From: Lutimonas zeaxanthinifaciens
GTDB taxonomy: Bacteria > Bacteroidota > Bacteroidia > Flavobacteriales > Flavobacteriaceae
DNA length: 64,000 nt
Direction: 5' to 3'
Assembly: GCF_030503675.1 (NCBI RefSeq)
Contig: NZ_CP129964.1
Location: 2,170,001-2,234,000 of the forward strand
Each line of letters begins with the position of its first letter. Within the stretch, counting starts at the first letter, position 1. This document shows, one piece after another, positions 52,395 to 61,631 of this stretch. A program made the position numbers and the translations under genes. The notes beneath the pieces are model-generated. The model did not search any database and had not been told where the DNA came from. It saw only the letters and a program-made list of their open reading frames with translations.

Positions 52395-53147
52395 ATGCCG
52401 AATCGTCTATATTTTCTATTGATTCTTTTTTATTCTTCCCATTTTATTGCGCAGAACAATGATAATTCTCAATGGGAAACCATCAGTTTTAAAGCCAGTG
52501 ATGGCCTTAAAATCACAGCGGATCTTTATATGGCACATGAAAGTGATGCCCCGTTTATTATTTTATACCATCAGGCGGGCTATAGCCGTGGTGAATACAG
52601 ATCCATAGCGCCAAAACTCAATGCCATGGGTTTCAACTGCATGGCTGTTGATCAGCGATCTGGGGATCTGGTAAACGGAGTGGTCAACCAAACCCATAAA
52701 GAAGCTGTTTCAAAAGGTGTGGAAACTCAATATCTGGATGCTTTACCCGATATTGAAGCGGCTTATCTTTATGTTAAGTTTGGTATCAAACCGGAAAAAA
52801 TAATTCTATGGGGAAGCTCCTATTCCGCTGCCATTATGTTCTACATGGGTAGTGTTCATCATACTAATTTGGATGGTATACTTAGTTTTGCCCCGGGAGC
52901 TTATTTTAGGATTAATAATAAGGACCTTAAAACCTACGCAGCTAGAATTACATGTCCTGTTTTTGTTACTTCTGCCAGGAGCGAACATAAAAACTGGAAA
53001 GCAATGTATGACAACGTTCAAGCTGAAAAAACATATTTCTTACCTCAGTCAGAGGGAAAACATGGTTCAAAAGCACTATGGCAAGATAATCCCAGTCATC
53101 AGGAATACTGGAATGCTGTTACAGAATTTTTAAATTCATTGATCTAG
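52395..53147 (+). CDS. secreted alpha/beta hydrolase (dienelactone hydrolase-like)
   Basis: 250 residues. A signal peptide (RLYFLLILFYSSHFIA, about 4-19) precedes the fold. The oxyanion strand ILYHQAGYSRGEYRS lies at about 55-69 and the nucleophile elbow is G-S-S-Y-S in ILWGSSYSAA (about 136-145). The expected acid and His (in SEGKHGSKALW) follow. Substrate unknown; family members cleave esters or lactones. Likely periplasmic. Upstream of the Nif3-like gene by 31 bp, same strand. Confidence 0.85.
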   Translation: MPNRLYFLLILFYSSHFIAQNNDNSQWETISFKASDGLKITADLYMAHESDAPFIILYHQAGYSRGEYRSIAPKLNAMGFNCMAVDQRSGDLVNGVVNQTHKEAVSKGVETQYLDALPDIEAAYLYVKFGIKPEKIILWGSSYSAAIMFYMGSVHHTNLDGILSFAPGAYFRINNKDLKTYAARITCPVFVTSARSEHKNWKAMYDNVQAEKTYFLPQSEGKHGSKALWQDNPSHQEYWNAVTEFLNSLI

Positions 53148-53178
53148 TGTTGAATCTATAATTGAAACAAATCGAATT

Positions 53179-54297
53179 ATGACAAAAATCAAACATATCA
53201 CAGCCTTAATAGAGGAACTTTCTCCGTTGCAATACGCAGAAGATTTTGACAACGTTGGGCTGCTTGTTGGTAATTCTGAGCAGGAAGTAACGGGGATACT
53301 TGTAACATTAGACTGCCTTGAATCTACGGTGGAAGAAGCCATCGTAAACAAATGCAACCTCATCGTTGCCTTCCACCCTATCATATTTAAAGGCCTTAAG
53401 AAGCTGAATGGTAAAAATTACGTAGAACGTACTGTTATCAAAGCCATCAAGAATGATATTTCTATTTATGCCATGCATACGGCTCTTGACAATTCCTTTG
53501 AGGGAGTATCCGCTAAAATGGCCGAGGTTCTGAAACTGGAAAACAAGAAAATCCTTTTACCAAAAAAAAGGATTTTGCGCAAGTTAACAACATATGTACC
53601 CGAAAATGCCGCCGATGAGGTGAGAGATGCCCTTTTTAAATCGGGAGCAGGACACATAGGTAATTACAGTCATTGTAGTTTTAATATGACTGGTTCAGGA
53701 ACTTATATAGGGAATCAAAATTCAAATCCATCCCTGGGAGAAAAAGGGTCTTTAGAATCCGTTTCTGAGAATTTTATCAGCGTGATCTTTGAAAAACACA
53801 AAGAACCTCAAATAATTAAAAGTTTGATTACTTCTCACCCATATGAAGAAGTTGCCTATGACATTGTTGGGCTGGAAAATAAACACAATCGAATTGGAAT
53901 GGGGATTGTGGGGGAACTTTCAGAGGAAATACAGTTAAATGATTTTTTAAATCACTTAAAGAAAGGGTTCAATACACCCATAATAAGACATTCTAAAGAT
54001 ACAGGTAAAGCGATTCGTAAAGTTGCTGTTTTGGGCGGGTCCGGGAGTTTCGCCATTGAGTCAGCCATTCATTCGGGTGCTGATATTTATGTTACTGCGG
54101 ACCTTAAATATCACGACTTTTACAGAGCCGAAGGAAAAGTTGTTCTTGCAGATATTGGGCACTATGAAAGTGAACAGTTTACAAAAAATATTTTAGTAGA
54201 GTATCTTACAAAAAAAATCACTAATTTTGCACCTGCCTTGCCGGAAGGGAGGATTATTTTATCAAAAATCAATACAAATCCGATCAACTATTTTTAG
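53179..54297 (+). CDS. Nif3-like dinuclear metal center protein
   Basis: 372 residues. Ligands of the dinuclear metal site are seen in EDFDNVGLLVG (about 20-30), AFHPIIFKGLK (about 55-65, conserved HP) and YAMHTALDN (about 94-102), and near the C-terminus in TADLKYHDF (about 310) and ADIGHYESEQ (about 325). Between them is the inserted PII-like domain found in the longer Nif3 variants. Broadly conserved and proposed to be a GTP cyclohydrolase I type 2-like or metal chaperone protein; no function is settled. The next gene begins 2 bp after its stop. Confidence 0.9.
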   Translation: MTKIKHITALIEELSPLQYAEDFDNVGLLVGNSEQEVTGILVTLDCLESTVEEAIVNKCNLIVAFHPIIFKGLKKLNGKNYVERTVIKAIKNDISIYAMHTALDNSFEGVSAKMAEVLKLENKKILLPKKRILRKLTTYVPENAADEVRDALFKSGAGHIGNYSHCSFNMTGSGTYIGNQNSNPSLGEKGSLESVSENFISVIFEKHKEPQIIKSLITSHPYEEVAYDIVGLENKHNRIGMGIVGELSEEIQLNDFLNHLKKGFNTPIIRHSKDTGKAIRKVAVLGGSGSFAIESAIHSGADIYVTADLKYHDFYRAEGKVVLADIGHYESEQFTKNILVEYLTKKITNFAPALPEGRIILSKINTNPINYF

Positions 54298-54299
54298 AG

Positions 54300-55073
54300 A
54301 TGACAAAAAAGAAAGAGGTTACCGTTGAAGAAAAATTAAGAGCTTTGTATGACTTACAGCTTATAGATTCTAGAATTGACGAGATCAAAAATACCAGAGG
54401 TGAATTGCCTTTGGAGGTAAAAGACCTTGAAGATGAAATAGCAGGCTTACAAACGAGATTGAACAATTTCAGTACGGATATTGAAAATCTGGAAACCAGT
54501 ATTGCCAATAAAAAGAACAATATTGAAGAAGCCAATACATTATCTAAAAAATACCAGGAGCAGCAAAAAAATGTAAGAAATAACAGAGAATTTGATTCGC
54601 TTTCAAAAGAAATCGAATACCAGGATCTCGAGATTCAACTGGCTGAAAAGCACATTCGGGAGTTTGAGGCAAAAATAGCTGCTAAAAACGAGATCATTGA
54701 CGCGGCAAAAGAAAAAATGCAGGAAAAAGAGACGCATTTAAAGCACAAGCAAGATGAACTAAACTCTATTTTAGAAGAAACTGCCAAAGAAGAAGAGTTG
54801 CTTCATAAGAAGTCTGAGGAGTACTCAAAATTAATTGATGAAAGACTGCTTAAGGCATACCATAAGATTCGTTCCAACGTAAGAAACGGGCTTGCGGTAG
54901 TTACAATCGAAAGAGGGGCTTCAGGTGGTTCTTTCTTTACTATACCTCCTCAACGTCAGGTTGAAATTGCTACACGTAAAAAAATCATCACGGATGAGCA
55001 CAGTGGAAGAATCTTGATCGATTCGCAGCTTGCAGAGGAAGAAAAGGAAAAAATGTCTAAGTATTTCTCTTAA
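54300..55073 (+). CDS. coiled-coil protein of the C4 zinc-ribbon family, zinc cysteines absent
   Basis: 257 residues. About residues 15-185 form a long coiled coil rich in Glu, Lys and Ile heptads (LQLIDSRIDEIKN, then EIAGLQTRLNNFSTDIENL). The C-terminal part (ERGASGGSFFTIPPQRQVEI, TDEHSGRILIDSQLAEEEKE) aligns in layout to the family's zinc ribbon, in which those positions are Cys (C-x2-C ... C-x2-C); here they are Ala/Gly/Ser and no Cys remains in the domain. The fold is probably kept without metal. Function unknown; related to HP0958/FlgZ-type proteins in other bacteria. Coupled to the Nif3-like gene. Confidence 0.85.
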   Translation: MTKKKEVTVEEKLRALYDLQLIDSRIDEIKNTRGELPLEVKDLEDEIAGLQTRLNNFSTDIENLETSIANKKNNIEEANTLSKKYQEQQKNVRNNREFDSLSKEIEYQDLEIQLAEKHIREFEAKIAAKNEIIDAAKEKMQEKETHLKHKQDELNSILEETAKEEELLHKKSEEYSKLIDERLLKAYHKIRSNVRNGLAVVTIERGASGGSFFTIPPQRQVEIATRKKIITDEHSGRILIDSQLAEEEKEKMSKYFS

Positions 55074-55119
55074 ATTTAAAATTGGATAATCATTTCGAAA
55101 AAGAGAGTCATTCCAACAA

Positions 55120-56661
55120 ATGAACATATTAAAATTCTATATAAAAAATGCAGTCCTGATGACTGTATTTTTTTTGTTTACAGTGGGTTGTAAACAAACG
55201 GAAAAGGTTGACCGAGGCGCAGAATTATATGAAATGCATTGCGCCAGATGTCATATAGCACCTGATATCAATGACCTTCCAAAAGAATATTGGACAAATT
55301 ATATTTTGCCGGAAATGGCCGCACGAATGGGTATTAAAAGTGAAGGGTTCAAACCCTATGAGGGAATGGTCTTTGAAGAAATGGAAATCGTTCATAACTC
55401 TGGTATCTACCCCTACATGCCCATCTTAAACGAAAAAGACTGGGGTATATTAAAGTCCTATATTCTTGATCTAGCACCTGACAGCCTGCGAACGGTATCT
55501 CATGAAGGAGATCTAAAAAAGCAGATTCAATTCGAGCCAAATGCCTTCGCTATAGACGATGTTCCGGGTTCCTTCTTCACTTTTCTTAAATATCAGGAGA
55601 AGGGAAATAAATTCTGGACCGGTGACATCTCGGGAAACCTGCTCGAATACTCATTTTCGGATGGAAAGACTAGAAAGCTGCATTCTGTTGAAAATGCCGT
55701 GGTGGACTATGTTGAAAAAGACACCGTTTCCTATATCACTGATATTGGAATTCTCGACCCATCAGAATTATCAACCGGAAGAATCTTTGCCGCCTACAAA
55801 AATGGGACAAAAAAGTTACCGGACACACTTCACAGGCCCGTAAACAATCTTGTTCTGGACCTGAATAATGATGGTGTTGATGAAATGGTCATCAGTGAAT
55901 TTGGCCATCTGACCGGAGAACTCTCGATGCTTGTAATGAACACTGACGGAGTTTATGAAAAAAGAACCCTTCTCTCTCAACCGGGAACCATAAGAACCCT
56001 TGCCAAAGATATGGATGCGGATGGAGATCTTGATCTTATCGCTATCACTTCTCAGGGTGATGAGAGTATTACCATTTTATACCAGCAGGATAATCTTGTT
56101 TTTAAAACCGATAAAGCCATACGGTTCAGTCCAATTTACGGAAGCAGTTGGTTTGAACTGATTGATTTTGACAGTGACGGAGATGAAGACATAATAACTG
56201 TAAATGGTGACAATGCAGATAAAACCTATATTCAGAAACCCTATCATGGTTTGCGAATACACCTGAATGACGGAAATAATAAATTCACTGAAACTTTCTT
56301 TTATCCTTTGAATGGCGCAACGCGATTTGTTAGTGATGATTTTGACCAGGACGGAGATTTTGATTTTGCAATTATCTCTACCTTTCCCGACTATGAAAAT
56401 AAACCTGAGTACTCATTGGTTTATCTTGAAAACAAAGATTCAAGCTCCTATCAATTTCAAACCTATTCCTTTGAGGAGGCTAATTTAAGTCGTTGGTTCT
56501 TACTGGATAAAGGGGATGTAGACCTAGATGGTGATATGGATATTATCTTAAGTGCATTTACTTATGTATTTACTCCTGTACCCAGATCCCTATCTGTTTC
56601 ATGGGGTGAGAATAATGCCGATATCATGATTCTCGAAAACAAACTGATCAGCAAAGACTAA
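55120..56661 (+). CDS. FG-GAP lipoprotein with N-terminal monoheme cytochrome c motif
   Basis: 513 residues. Lipobox FLFTVGC (Cys 24); a heme c site CARCH at C41 in a short domain ending near residue 125 (PYMPILNEKDWGILKSYIL); then FG-GAP/VCBS blades with Asp loops: DLNNDGVDE, DMDADGDLD, DFDSDGDED, DFDQDGDFD, DVDLDGDMD. The heme plus propeller layout resembles quinoprotein or CRTAC1-associated surface proteins. Periplasm- or surface-exposed electron or ligand binding is inferred. Its 3' end overlaps the convergent UbiA-like gene by 63 bp. Confidence 0.87.
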   Translation: MNILKFYIKNAVLMTVFFLFTVGCKQTEKVDRGAELYEMHCARCHIAPDINDLPKEYWTNYILPEMAARMGIKSEGFKPYEGMVFEEMEIVHNSGIYPYMPILNEKDWGILKSYILDLAPDSLRTVSHEGDLKKQIQFEPNAFAIDDVPGSFFTFLKYQEKGNKFWTGDISGNLLEYSFSDGKTRKLHSVENAVVDYVEKDTVSYITDIGILDPSELSTGRIFAAYKNGTKKLPDTLHRPVNNLVLDLNNDGVDEMVISEFGHLTGELSMLVMNTDGVYEKRTLLSQPGTIRTLAKDMDADGDLDLIAITSQGDESITILYQQDNLVFKTDKAIRFSPIYGSSWFELIDFDSDGDEDIITVNGDNADKTYIQKPYHGLRIHLNDGNNKFTETFFYPLNGATRFVSDDFDQDGDFDFAIISTFPDYENKPEYSLVYLENKDSSSYQFQTYSFEEANLSRWFLLDKGDVDLDGDMDIILSAFTYVFTPVPRSLSVSWGENNADIMILENKLISKD

Positions 56662-57468
56662 ATAGAATAGATACCAAAGAATCGGCAGGGATTCAATCCA
56701 AAAAGCCGTATAATATCTAAGCCTTCTGACATTTGTAAATAGCACCAAAATCATTGAGATTGACATAATCACTGTATCAATAATGTAATTGGAACTTCTC
56801 AGTTCATAAAGGGTGGAGCTCACATAAATGCATGCCATTAAAGCAATTATTGCAATGAGTTTTGAACGATCAGTTCCAATAAGATGAGGCAAAGTCAAAA
56901 GCTCAGGCTTGTCAAAATCGGCATCACGAATATCAAAGGGGATTGTTATGGCAAATACAAAAAAGAACCTTTGACCTAAGATCAGCCACATAGAATCGGA
57001 AAAATAATCTGTTGATGAAACCAAAGGCAGAATTACTGTAAGTGCAGCCCATATAAAAGAAATCAAAAGAAGCTTAAGCATGGGAACTCCGCGGAGGCCA
57101 GTTGTCCCGGATCGAAACGGAAGAACATAAAAAAAAGTAGCAAAGACCAGAGGAATAAGCAACCAGACTTCTGATCTCTCCAACTTCACGAGGTAAAAAA
57201 CACATCCTGCACCTGCTAAAAAGTTCAGAACAAGAAGACCATTTCTATTTGCCTTGATCCAGATGGAAATGCTTGTATTGAGCTTGTCAAGTTGAAAATA
57301 TCGTATGAGATTGTACGAAACTATGGTACCAAAAAATGATAAACAAGCGATCTCATCATTATTTGACCCGAATTGAAGTGAGGTCAATTTCACAAGCGAA
57401 TAAACAGCCAGGGCAACGTGAATATTTCCAAAAACGTAAAAGGAAAAACCTTTTTTAACTAAGTTCAT
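56599..57468 (-). CDS. UbiA-like prenyltransferase family membrane protein, first Asp motif lost
   Basis: 289 residues, about nine hydrophobic helices. The second Asp-rich motif of UbiA enzymes is recognisable as PFDIRDADFDKPE (about 198-210), followed by LPHLIGTDRSK. The first motif (NDxxDxxxD) is not kept: the matching stretch reads SYNLIRYFQLDK. Either the active site is altered or it works on a different substrate. The family attaches prenyl chains to aromatic or other acceptors in the membrane. It overlaps the FG-GAP gene by 63 bp at the 3' ends and is divergent from gcvP. Confidence 0.72.
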   Translation of the reverse strand: MNLVKKGFSFYVFGNIHVALAVYSLVKLTSLQFGSNNDEIACLSFFGTIVSYNLIRYFQLDKLNTSISIWIKANRNGLLVLNFLAGAGCVFYLVKLERSEVWLLIPLVFATFFYVLPFRSGTTGLRGVPMLKLLLISFIWAALTVILPLVSSTDYFSDSMWLILGQRFFFVFAITIPFDIRDADFDKPELLTLPHLIGTDRSKLIAIIALMACIYVSSTLYELRSSNYIIDTVIMSISMILVLFTNVRRLRYYTAFWIESLPILWYLFYLVFADQFVFENHDIGIILTP

Positions 57469-57552
57469 TCTTTGGGTTCTAAGGTTTAAATGTAAATAAT
57501 TATTTGGCTATTTTATAACGATCAAAAAACAAATCATTTCATCAAAATTAAG

Positions 57553-57560
57553 TACTTTTG
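57553..57560 (+). promoter_or_regulatory. putative -7 element of gcvP
   Basis: TACTTTTG, 24 bp before the gcvP ATG. No glycine-riboswitch-like structure is recognised in the 116-bp upstream region. Confidence 0.4.
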
Positions 57561-57584
57561 TCATCCTAAATACAAAGAAAAATT

Positions 57585-60431
57585 ATGCGTACCGATTCTT
57601 TTGTTTTACGACATCTAGGCCCGAGCCGAAATGAAGTTACCGAAATGCTGGACTCGATTGGAGTAAGCTCACTTGATGAATTGATTTACAACACAATACC
57701 TGACGATATTAGATTGAAAAAGAATTTGAATTTACCTGAGGCAATGAGTGAAAACGAGTTTGCCTCACATATTCAAAAACTTGGAAACCTGAACAAACAA
57801 TTCAAGTCTTATATTGGTCTTGGCTATCACCCTACGACGCTTCCTGCGGTTATCCAAAGGAATATTTTTGAAAATCCAAGCTGGTATACATCCTATACCC
57901 CATACCAGGCGGAAATATCACAAGGAAGATTAGAAGCTTTGCTAAACTATCAAACGGTTATTACGGACCTGACCGGTTTGCCACTTGCAAATTCGTCATT
58001 GCTGGATGAAGGAACTGCAGCAGCGGAAGCCATGATCATGTTATATAACGGAAGAAGCCGGGGCCAGAAAAAAAATGGGTCAAATAAGTTTTTCGTTTCG
58101 GAAGAAATCCTTCCGCAGACAAAGGATATATTAATGACAAGAGCGGAACCCTTGGGGATCGAACTAGTTTATGGAGATCACAGAAACATCGAATTAAGTG
58201 AGGACTTTTACGCCTGTATCCTGCAATACCCCTCAAGAGACGGGATGATCTTCGATTATACCGAGTTTATAGAAAAAGCACATCAAATTGAAATCAGGTC
58301 AATCGTGGCTGCAGATATCTTAAGTCTTGCCATTTTAAAATCACCGGGTGAAATGGGTGCAGATGTTGCGGTCGGAACTACGCAGCGTTTTGGTATTCCA
58401 TTAGGTTTTGGAGGACCTCATGCGGCGTATTTTGCTACAACTGAAGATTTTAAACGACTTGTTCCAGGCAGAATTATTGGCGTTACTGTTGATGCGGATG
58501 GAAACAGGGCATTAAGAATGGCGCTTCAAACCAGGGAACAGCATATCAAAAGAGAAAGAGCAACCTCTAATATTTGTACTGCCCAGGTTTTGCTTGCTGT
58601 GATGGCCGGGATGTATGCCGTGTATCACGGAGGAGAAGGAATCAAATATATTGCAAGGCAAATTCACTCTTTGGCAAATATCCTCGATCAGGCATTACTG
58701 AAACTTGGTCTCGAACAGGACAACAAGGCTTTTTTCGATACCTTGAAAATTAAAGTCAGTAATGCAGATAAGTTAAAGGACCTTGCTGAGGAACAGGAAG
58801 TCAATTTCAACTACCTAGATGAAACAACTATTACGATTTCTATAAATGAAACCACGACGGATGCAGATATAGAACAGATCATTGACATTCTTGCACAGGC
58901 GGAAAATCTTTATTCCTTCAAGATCAAAGACTGTCCTGTGAGCCTTTCCATACCTGATTCTCTAAAACGGAAATCAAACTTTTTAACGCATGAAGTCTTT
59001 CATAAATACCATTCCGAGACTGAAATGATGCGGTACATCAAGAGGCTGGAACGCAAAGATATTTCTCTTGCCGATTCAATGATCTCTCTTGGTTCCTGTA
59101 CCATGAAACTTAATGCGGCCACGGAAATGCTTCCGTTGAGTATGAGCAACTGGAATTCTATACATCCGTTTGTGCCTGTAAACCAGGCAAAAGGATATCA
59201 TTTAATGCTAAAAGAGCTGGAATCACAACTCAATGAAATTACAGGTTTTACCGCTACCTCCCTTCAACCAAATTCAGGAGCTCAGGGAGAATACGCAGGA
59301 CTTATGGTCATTAGAGCTTTCCATAATTCCAATAAGGAGGGACACAGAAATATTTGTCTGATCCCAGCTTCAGCGCACGGTACCAATCCTGCCTCAGCTG
59401 TTATGGCGGGAATGAAGGTGGTGGTTACCAAAACTTCTGATTCCGGAAACATTGACCTCGAAGATTTAAGAGAAAAGGCCATACTGCACAGAGATAACCT
59501 GGCTGCTCTTATGGTGACCTACCCTTCTACCCATGGAGTTTTTGAGTCTGAAATAAGAGAGATCACAAGAATCATTCATGAAAACGGAGGACAGGTTTAT
59601 ATGGACGGTGCCAACATGAACGCTCAGGTTGGGCTGACGAATCCTGCAAAAATTGGAGCTGATGTATGTCATTTGAATCTTCATAAAACCTTTGCCATTC
59701 CTCATGGAGGAGGAGGCCCGGGAGTAGGACCTATTTGTGTTGCGGAACATCTCGCTGAATTTTTACCTTCTAATCCAATTGTAAAGACCGGGGGAACAAA
59801 AGCCATAAGTGCAATATCTGCAGCACCTTTCGGTTCGGCCATGGTCGATCTAATTTCATATAGCTATATTAAAATGCTTGGAGCCAGAGGGTTAACTGAA
59901 TCAACTGTGACTGCTATTTTAAATGCCAATTATTTAAAATCCCGTTTAGAAAAGCACTATAAAATTTTATATGCGGGTGAAAAAGGATTTGCTGCTCATG
60001 AAATGATTGTGGATTTCAGAGAATTTAAGGCAAAGGGTATTGAAGTAACGGACATTGCCAAAAGACTTATGGATTTTGGTTTCCATGCCCCTACCGTGTC
60101 CTTCCCTGTGGCTGGAACCTTAATGATCGAGCCAACAGAAAGTGAGAACAAGCAGGAAATTGACCGGTTTGCAGATGCCTTGATACAGATCAAAAAAGAA
60201 ATAGATGAATACCATGATGGTGACAGCGTTCTAAAGAATGCTCCTCACACCCAATCCATGCTGACTGCAGACGAATGGCCTTATGATTATAGTAGAAAGG
60301 AAGCGGCATTCGCGCTTGACTTTGTGAGTCAGAACAAATATTGGCCGACTGTAAGAAGGGTAAATGAAGCCTATGGTGACAGACACCTGGTATGTTCATG
60401 TAATCCGATTGAAGACTATATTGAGCAATAA
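57585..60431 (+). CDS. gcvP: glycine dehydrogenase (aminomethyl-transferring), P protein
   Basis: 948 residues, full-length single-chain P protein (both halves fused). N-terminal FVLRHLGPSRNEV, YTPYQAEISQGRLEALLNYQT (about 104-124), GGPHAAYFA, SLGSCTMKLNAATEM in the second half, and the PLP lysine block LNLHKTFAIPHGGGGPGVGP (about 696-715; Lys about 700) with C-terminal YDYSRKEAAFAL. It decarboxylates glycine and loads the aminomethyl group onto the H protein in the cleavage system. gcvT and gcvH are not adjacent. Monocistronic. Confidence 0.96.
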   Translation: MRTDSFVLRHLGPSRNEVTEMLDSIGVSSLDELIYNTIPDDIRLKKNLNLPEAMSENEFASHIQKLGNLNKQFKSYIGLGYHPTTLPAVIQRNIFENPSWYTSYTPYQAEISQGRLEALLNYQTVITDLTGLPLANSSLLDEGTAAAEAMIMLYNGRSRGQKKNGSNKFFVSEEILPQTKDILMTRAEPLGIELVYGDHRNIELSEDFYACILQYPSRDGMIFDYTEFIEKAHQIEIRSIVAADILSLAILKSPGEMGADVAVGTTQRFGIPLGFGGPHAAYFATTEDFKRLVPGRIIGVTVDADGNRALRMALQTREQHIKRERATSNICTAQVLLAVMAGMYAVYHGGEGIKYIARQIHSLANILDQALLKLGLEQDNKAFFDTLKIKVSNADKLKDLAEEQEVNFNYLDETTITISINETTTDADIEQIIDILAQAENLYSFKIKDCPVSLSIPDSLKRKSNFLTHEVFHKYHSETEMMRYIKRLERKDISLADSMISLGSCTMKLNAATEMLPLSMSNWNSIHPFVPVNQAKGYHLMLKELESQLNEITGFTATSLQPNSGAQGEYAGLMVIRAFHNSNKEGHRNICLIPASAHGTNPASAVMAGMKVVVTKTSDSGNIDLEDLREKAILHRDNLAALMVTYPSTHGVFESEIREITRIIHENGGQVYMDGANMNAQVGLTNPAKIGADVCHLNLHKTFAIPHGGGGPGVGPICVAEHLAEFLPSNPIVKTGGTKAISAISAAPFGSAMVDLISYSYIKMLGARGLTESTVTAILNANYLKSRLEKHYKILYAGEKGFAAHEMIVDFREFKAKGIEVTDIAKRLMDFGFHAPTVSFPVAGTLMIEPTESENKQEIDRFADALIQIKKEIDEYHDGDSVLKNAPHTQSMLTADEWPYDYSRKEAAFALDFVSQNKYWPTVRRVNEAYGDRHLVCSCNPIEDYIEQ

Positions 60432-60553
60432 ATTTTAAACAAAATGTAAATTAAAACGAGAATACATCAACAATTTTAGGAATCATTGTACAGAAGCGCA
60501 TCAATTCCACAATTTTGTTCTTTTTTTTAGAAATTATTTATCCAAAAAAATTG

Positions 60554-60561
60554 TATTTTTG
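60554..60561 (+). promoter_or_regulatory. putative -7 element of pdhA-pdhC
   Basis: TATTTTTG, 26 bp before the pdhA ATG; a TTG at consensus spacing is not found. Confidence 0.35.
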
Positions 60562-60587
60562 CCATTCCGAAAAAATTTATAGAACAA

Positions 60588-61586
60588 ATGAAGAAAATAA
60601 CAAAGGAAACCTACATTAATTGGTATAAGGACATGCTGTTTTGGAGGAAGTTTGAAGACAAGCTTGCTGCGGTTTATATCCAACAGAAAGTGAGAGGTTT
60701 TCTTCACTTATACAACGGCCAGGAAGCAGTATTGGCAGGAGCTTTACATGCCATGGACCTTAAAGAAGATAAGATGATCACGGCATACAGAAACCATGTT
60801 CAGCCAATTGGAATGGGTGTTGACCCAAAACGTGTTATGGCAGAATTATATGGTAGAGTCACAGGTACCTCATACGGAATGGGAGGATCAATGCATATTT
60901 TCTCTAAAGAAAAAGGGTTTTACGGTGGCCATGGTATTGTCGGAGGACAGATTCCGTTAGGAGCCGGAATTGCCTTTGCAGATAAATATTTCGGACGTAA
61001 GGGAGTAACCATTACTTATTTTGGTGATGGTGCGGCTAGACAAGGATCTTTGCATGAAACTTTTAATATGGCGATGGCCTGGGAACTTCCTGTTGTATTT
61101 ATCGTTGAAAACAATGGATACGCCATGGGAACATCAGTTGCCAGAACCGCAAATCATGAAGATATCTGGAAACTGGGTCTGGCCTATGAAATGCCTAGTG
61201 AACCTGTTGACGGAATGAATCCCGTTGCCGTTGCAGAAGCCATGGATAAAGCATTGTCTCATGCCAGAAGCGGTAAAGGACCTTATTTCCTCGAAATGAA
61301 AACGTATCGTTACCGAGGTCACTCTATGAGTGATGCTCAGAAATACCGAACCAAGGAAGAAGTTGCTGAATATAAAAAGATCGATCCGATAACCCAGGTT
61401 CTTGATGTGATCAAAAAGAAAAAGTACTTAACAGAAAAAGAGATACAATCAATTAATGATGAGGTGAAAAATCTGGTCAATGAATGTGAAAAGTTCGCTG
61501 ATGAATCTCCATACCCTGAAAAACAGCAGTTGTACGATGTGGTTTATGAACAAAAGGATTATCCTTTTATCAAACACAGGCTATAG
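60588..61586 (+). CDS. pdhA: pyruvate dehydrogenase E1 component, alpha subunit
   Basis: 332 residues. The TPP-binding stretch GDGAARQGSLHETFNMA (about 147-163) ending in VENNGYAMGT (about 173-182), ITAYRNHVQPIG near the start, and the phosphorylation-loop-like TYRYRGHSMSDAQKYR (about 236-251) fix it as an E1 alpha subunit. With E1 beta it decarboxylates pyruvate and passes the acetyl group to E2 lipoyl. The E2 gene pdhC follows 45 bp downstream, but no pdhB is present; in Bacteroidota the beta subunit is commonly encoded elsewhere. A branched-chain 2-oxoacid role is less likely given the E2 partner. Confidence 0.93.
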   Translation: MKKITKETYINWYKDMLFWRKFEDKLAAVYIQQKVRGFLHLYNGQEAVLAGALHAMDLKEDKMITAYRNHVQPIGMGVDPKRVMAELYGRVTGTSYGMGGSMHIFSKEKGFYGGHGIVGGQIPLGAGIAFADKYFGRKGVTITYFGDGAARQGSLHETFNMAMAWELPVVFIVENNGYAMGTSVARTANHEDIWKLGLAYEMPSEPVDGMNPVAVAEAMDKALSHARSGKGPYFLEMKTYRYRGHSMSDAQKYRTKEEVAEYKKIDPITQVLDVIKKKKYLTEKEIQSINDEVKNLVNECEKFADESPYPEKQQLYDVVYEQKDYPFIKHRL

Positions 61587-61631
61587 ATTAAGTATCATTG
61601 AAAAGAGTTAATTACCAATAAAGAAAAATAT

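Noticed and set aside
57469-57584. Glycine riboswitch upstream of gcvP
   Set aside because: The region is only 116 bp, AT-rich, and shows neither the paired aptamer architecture nor a terminator.
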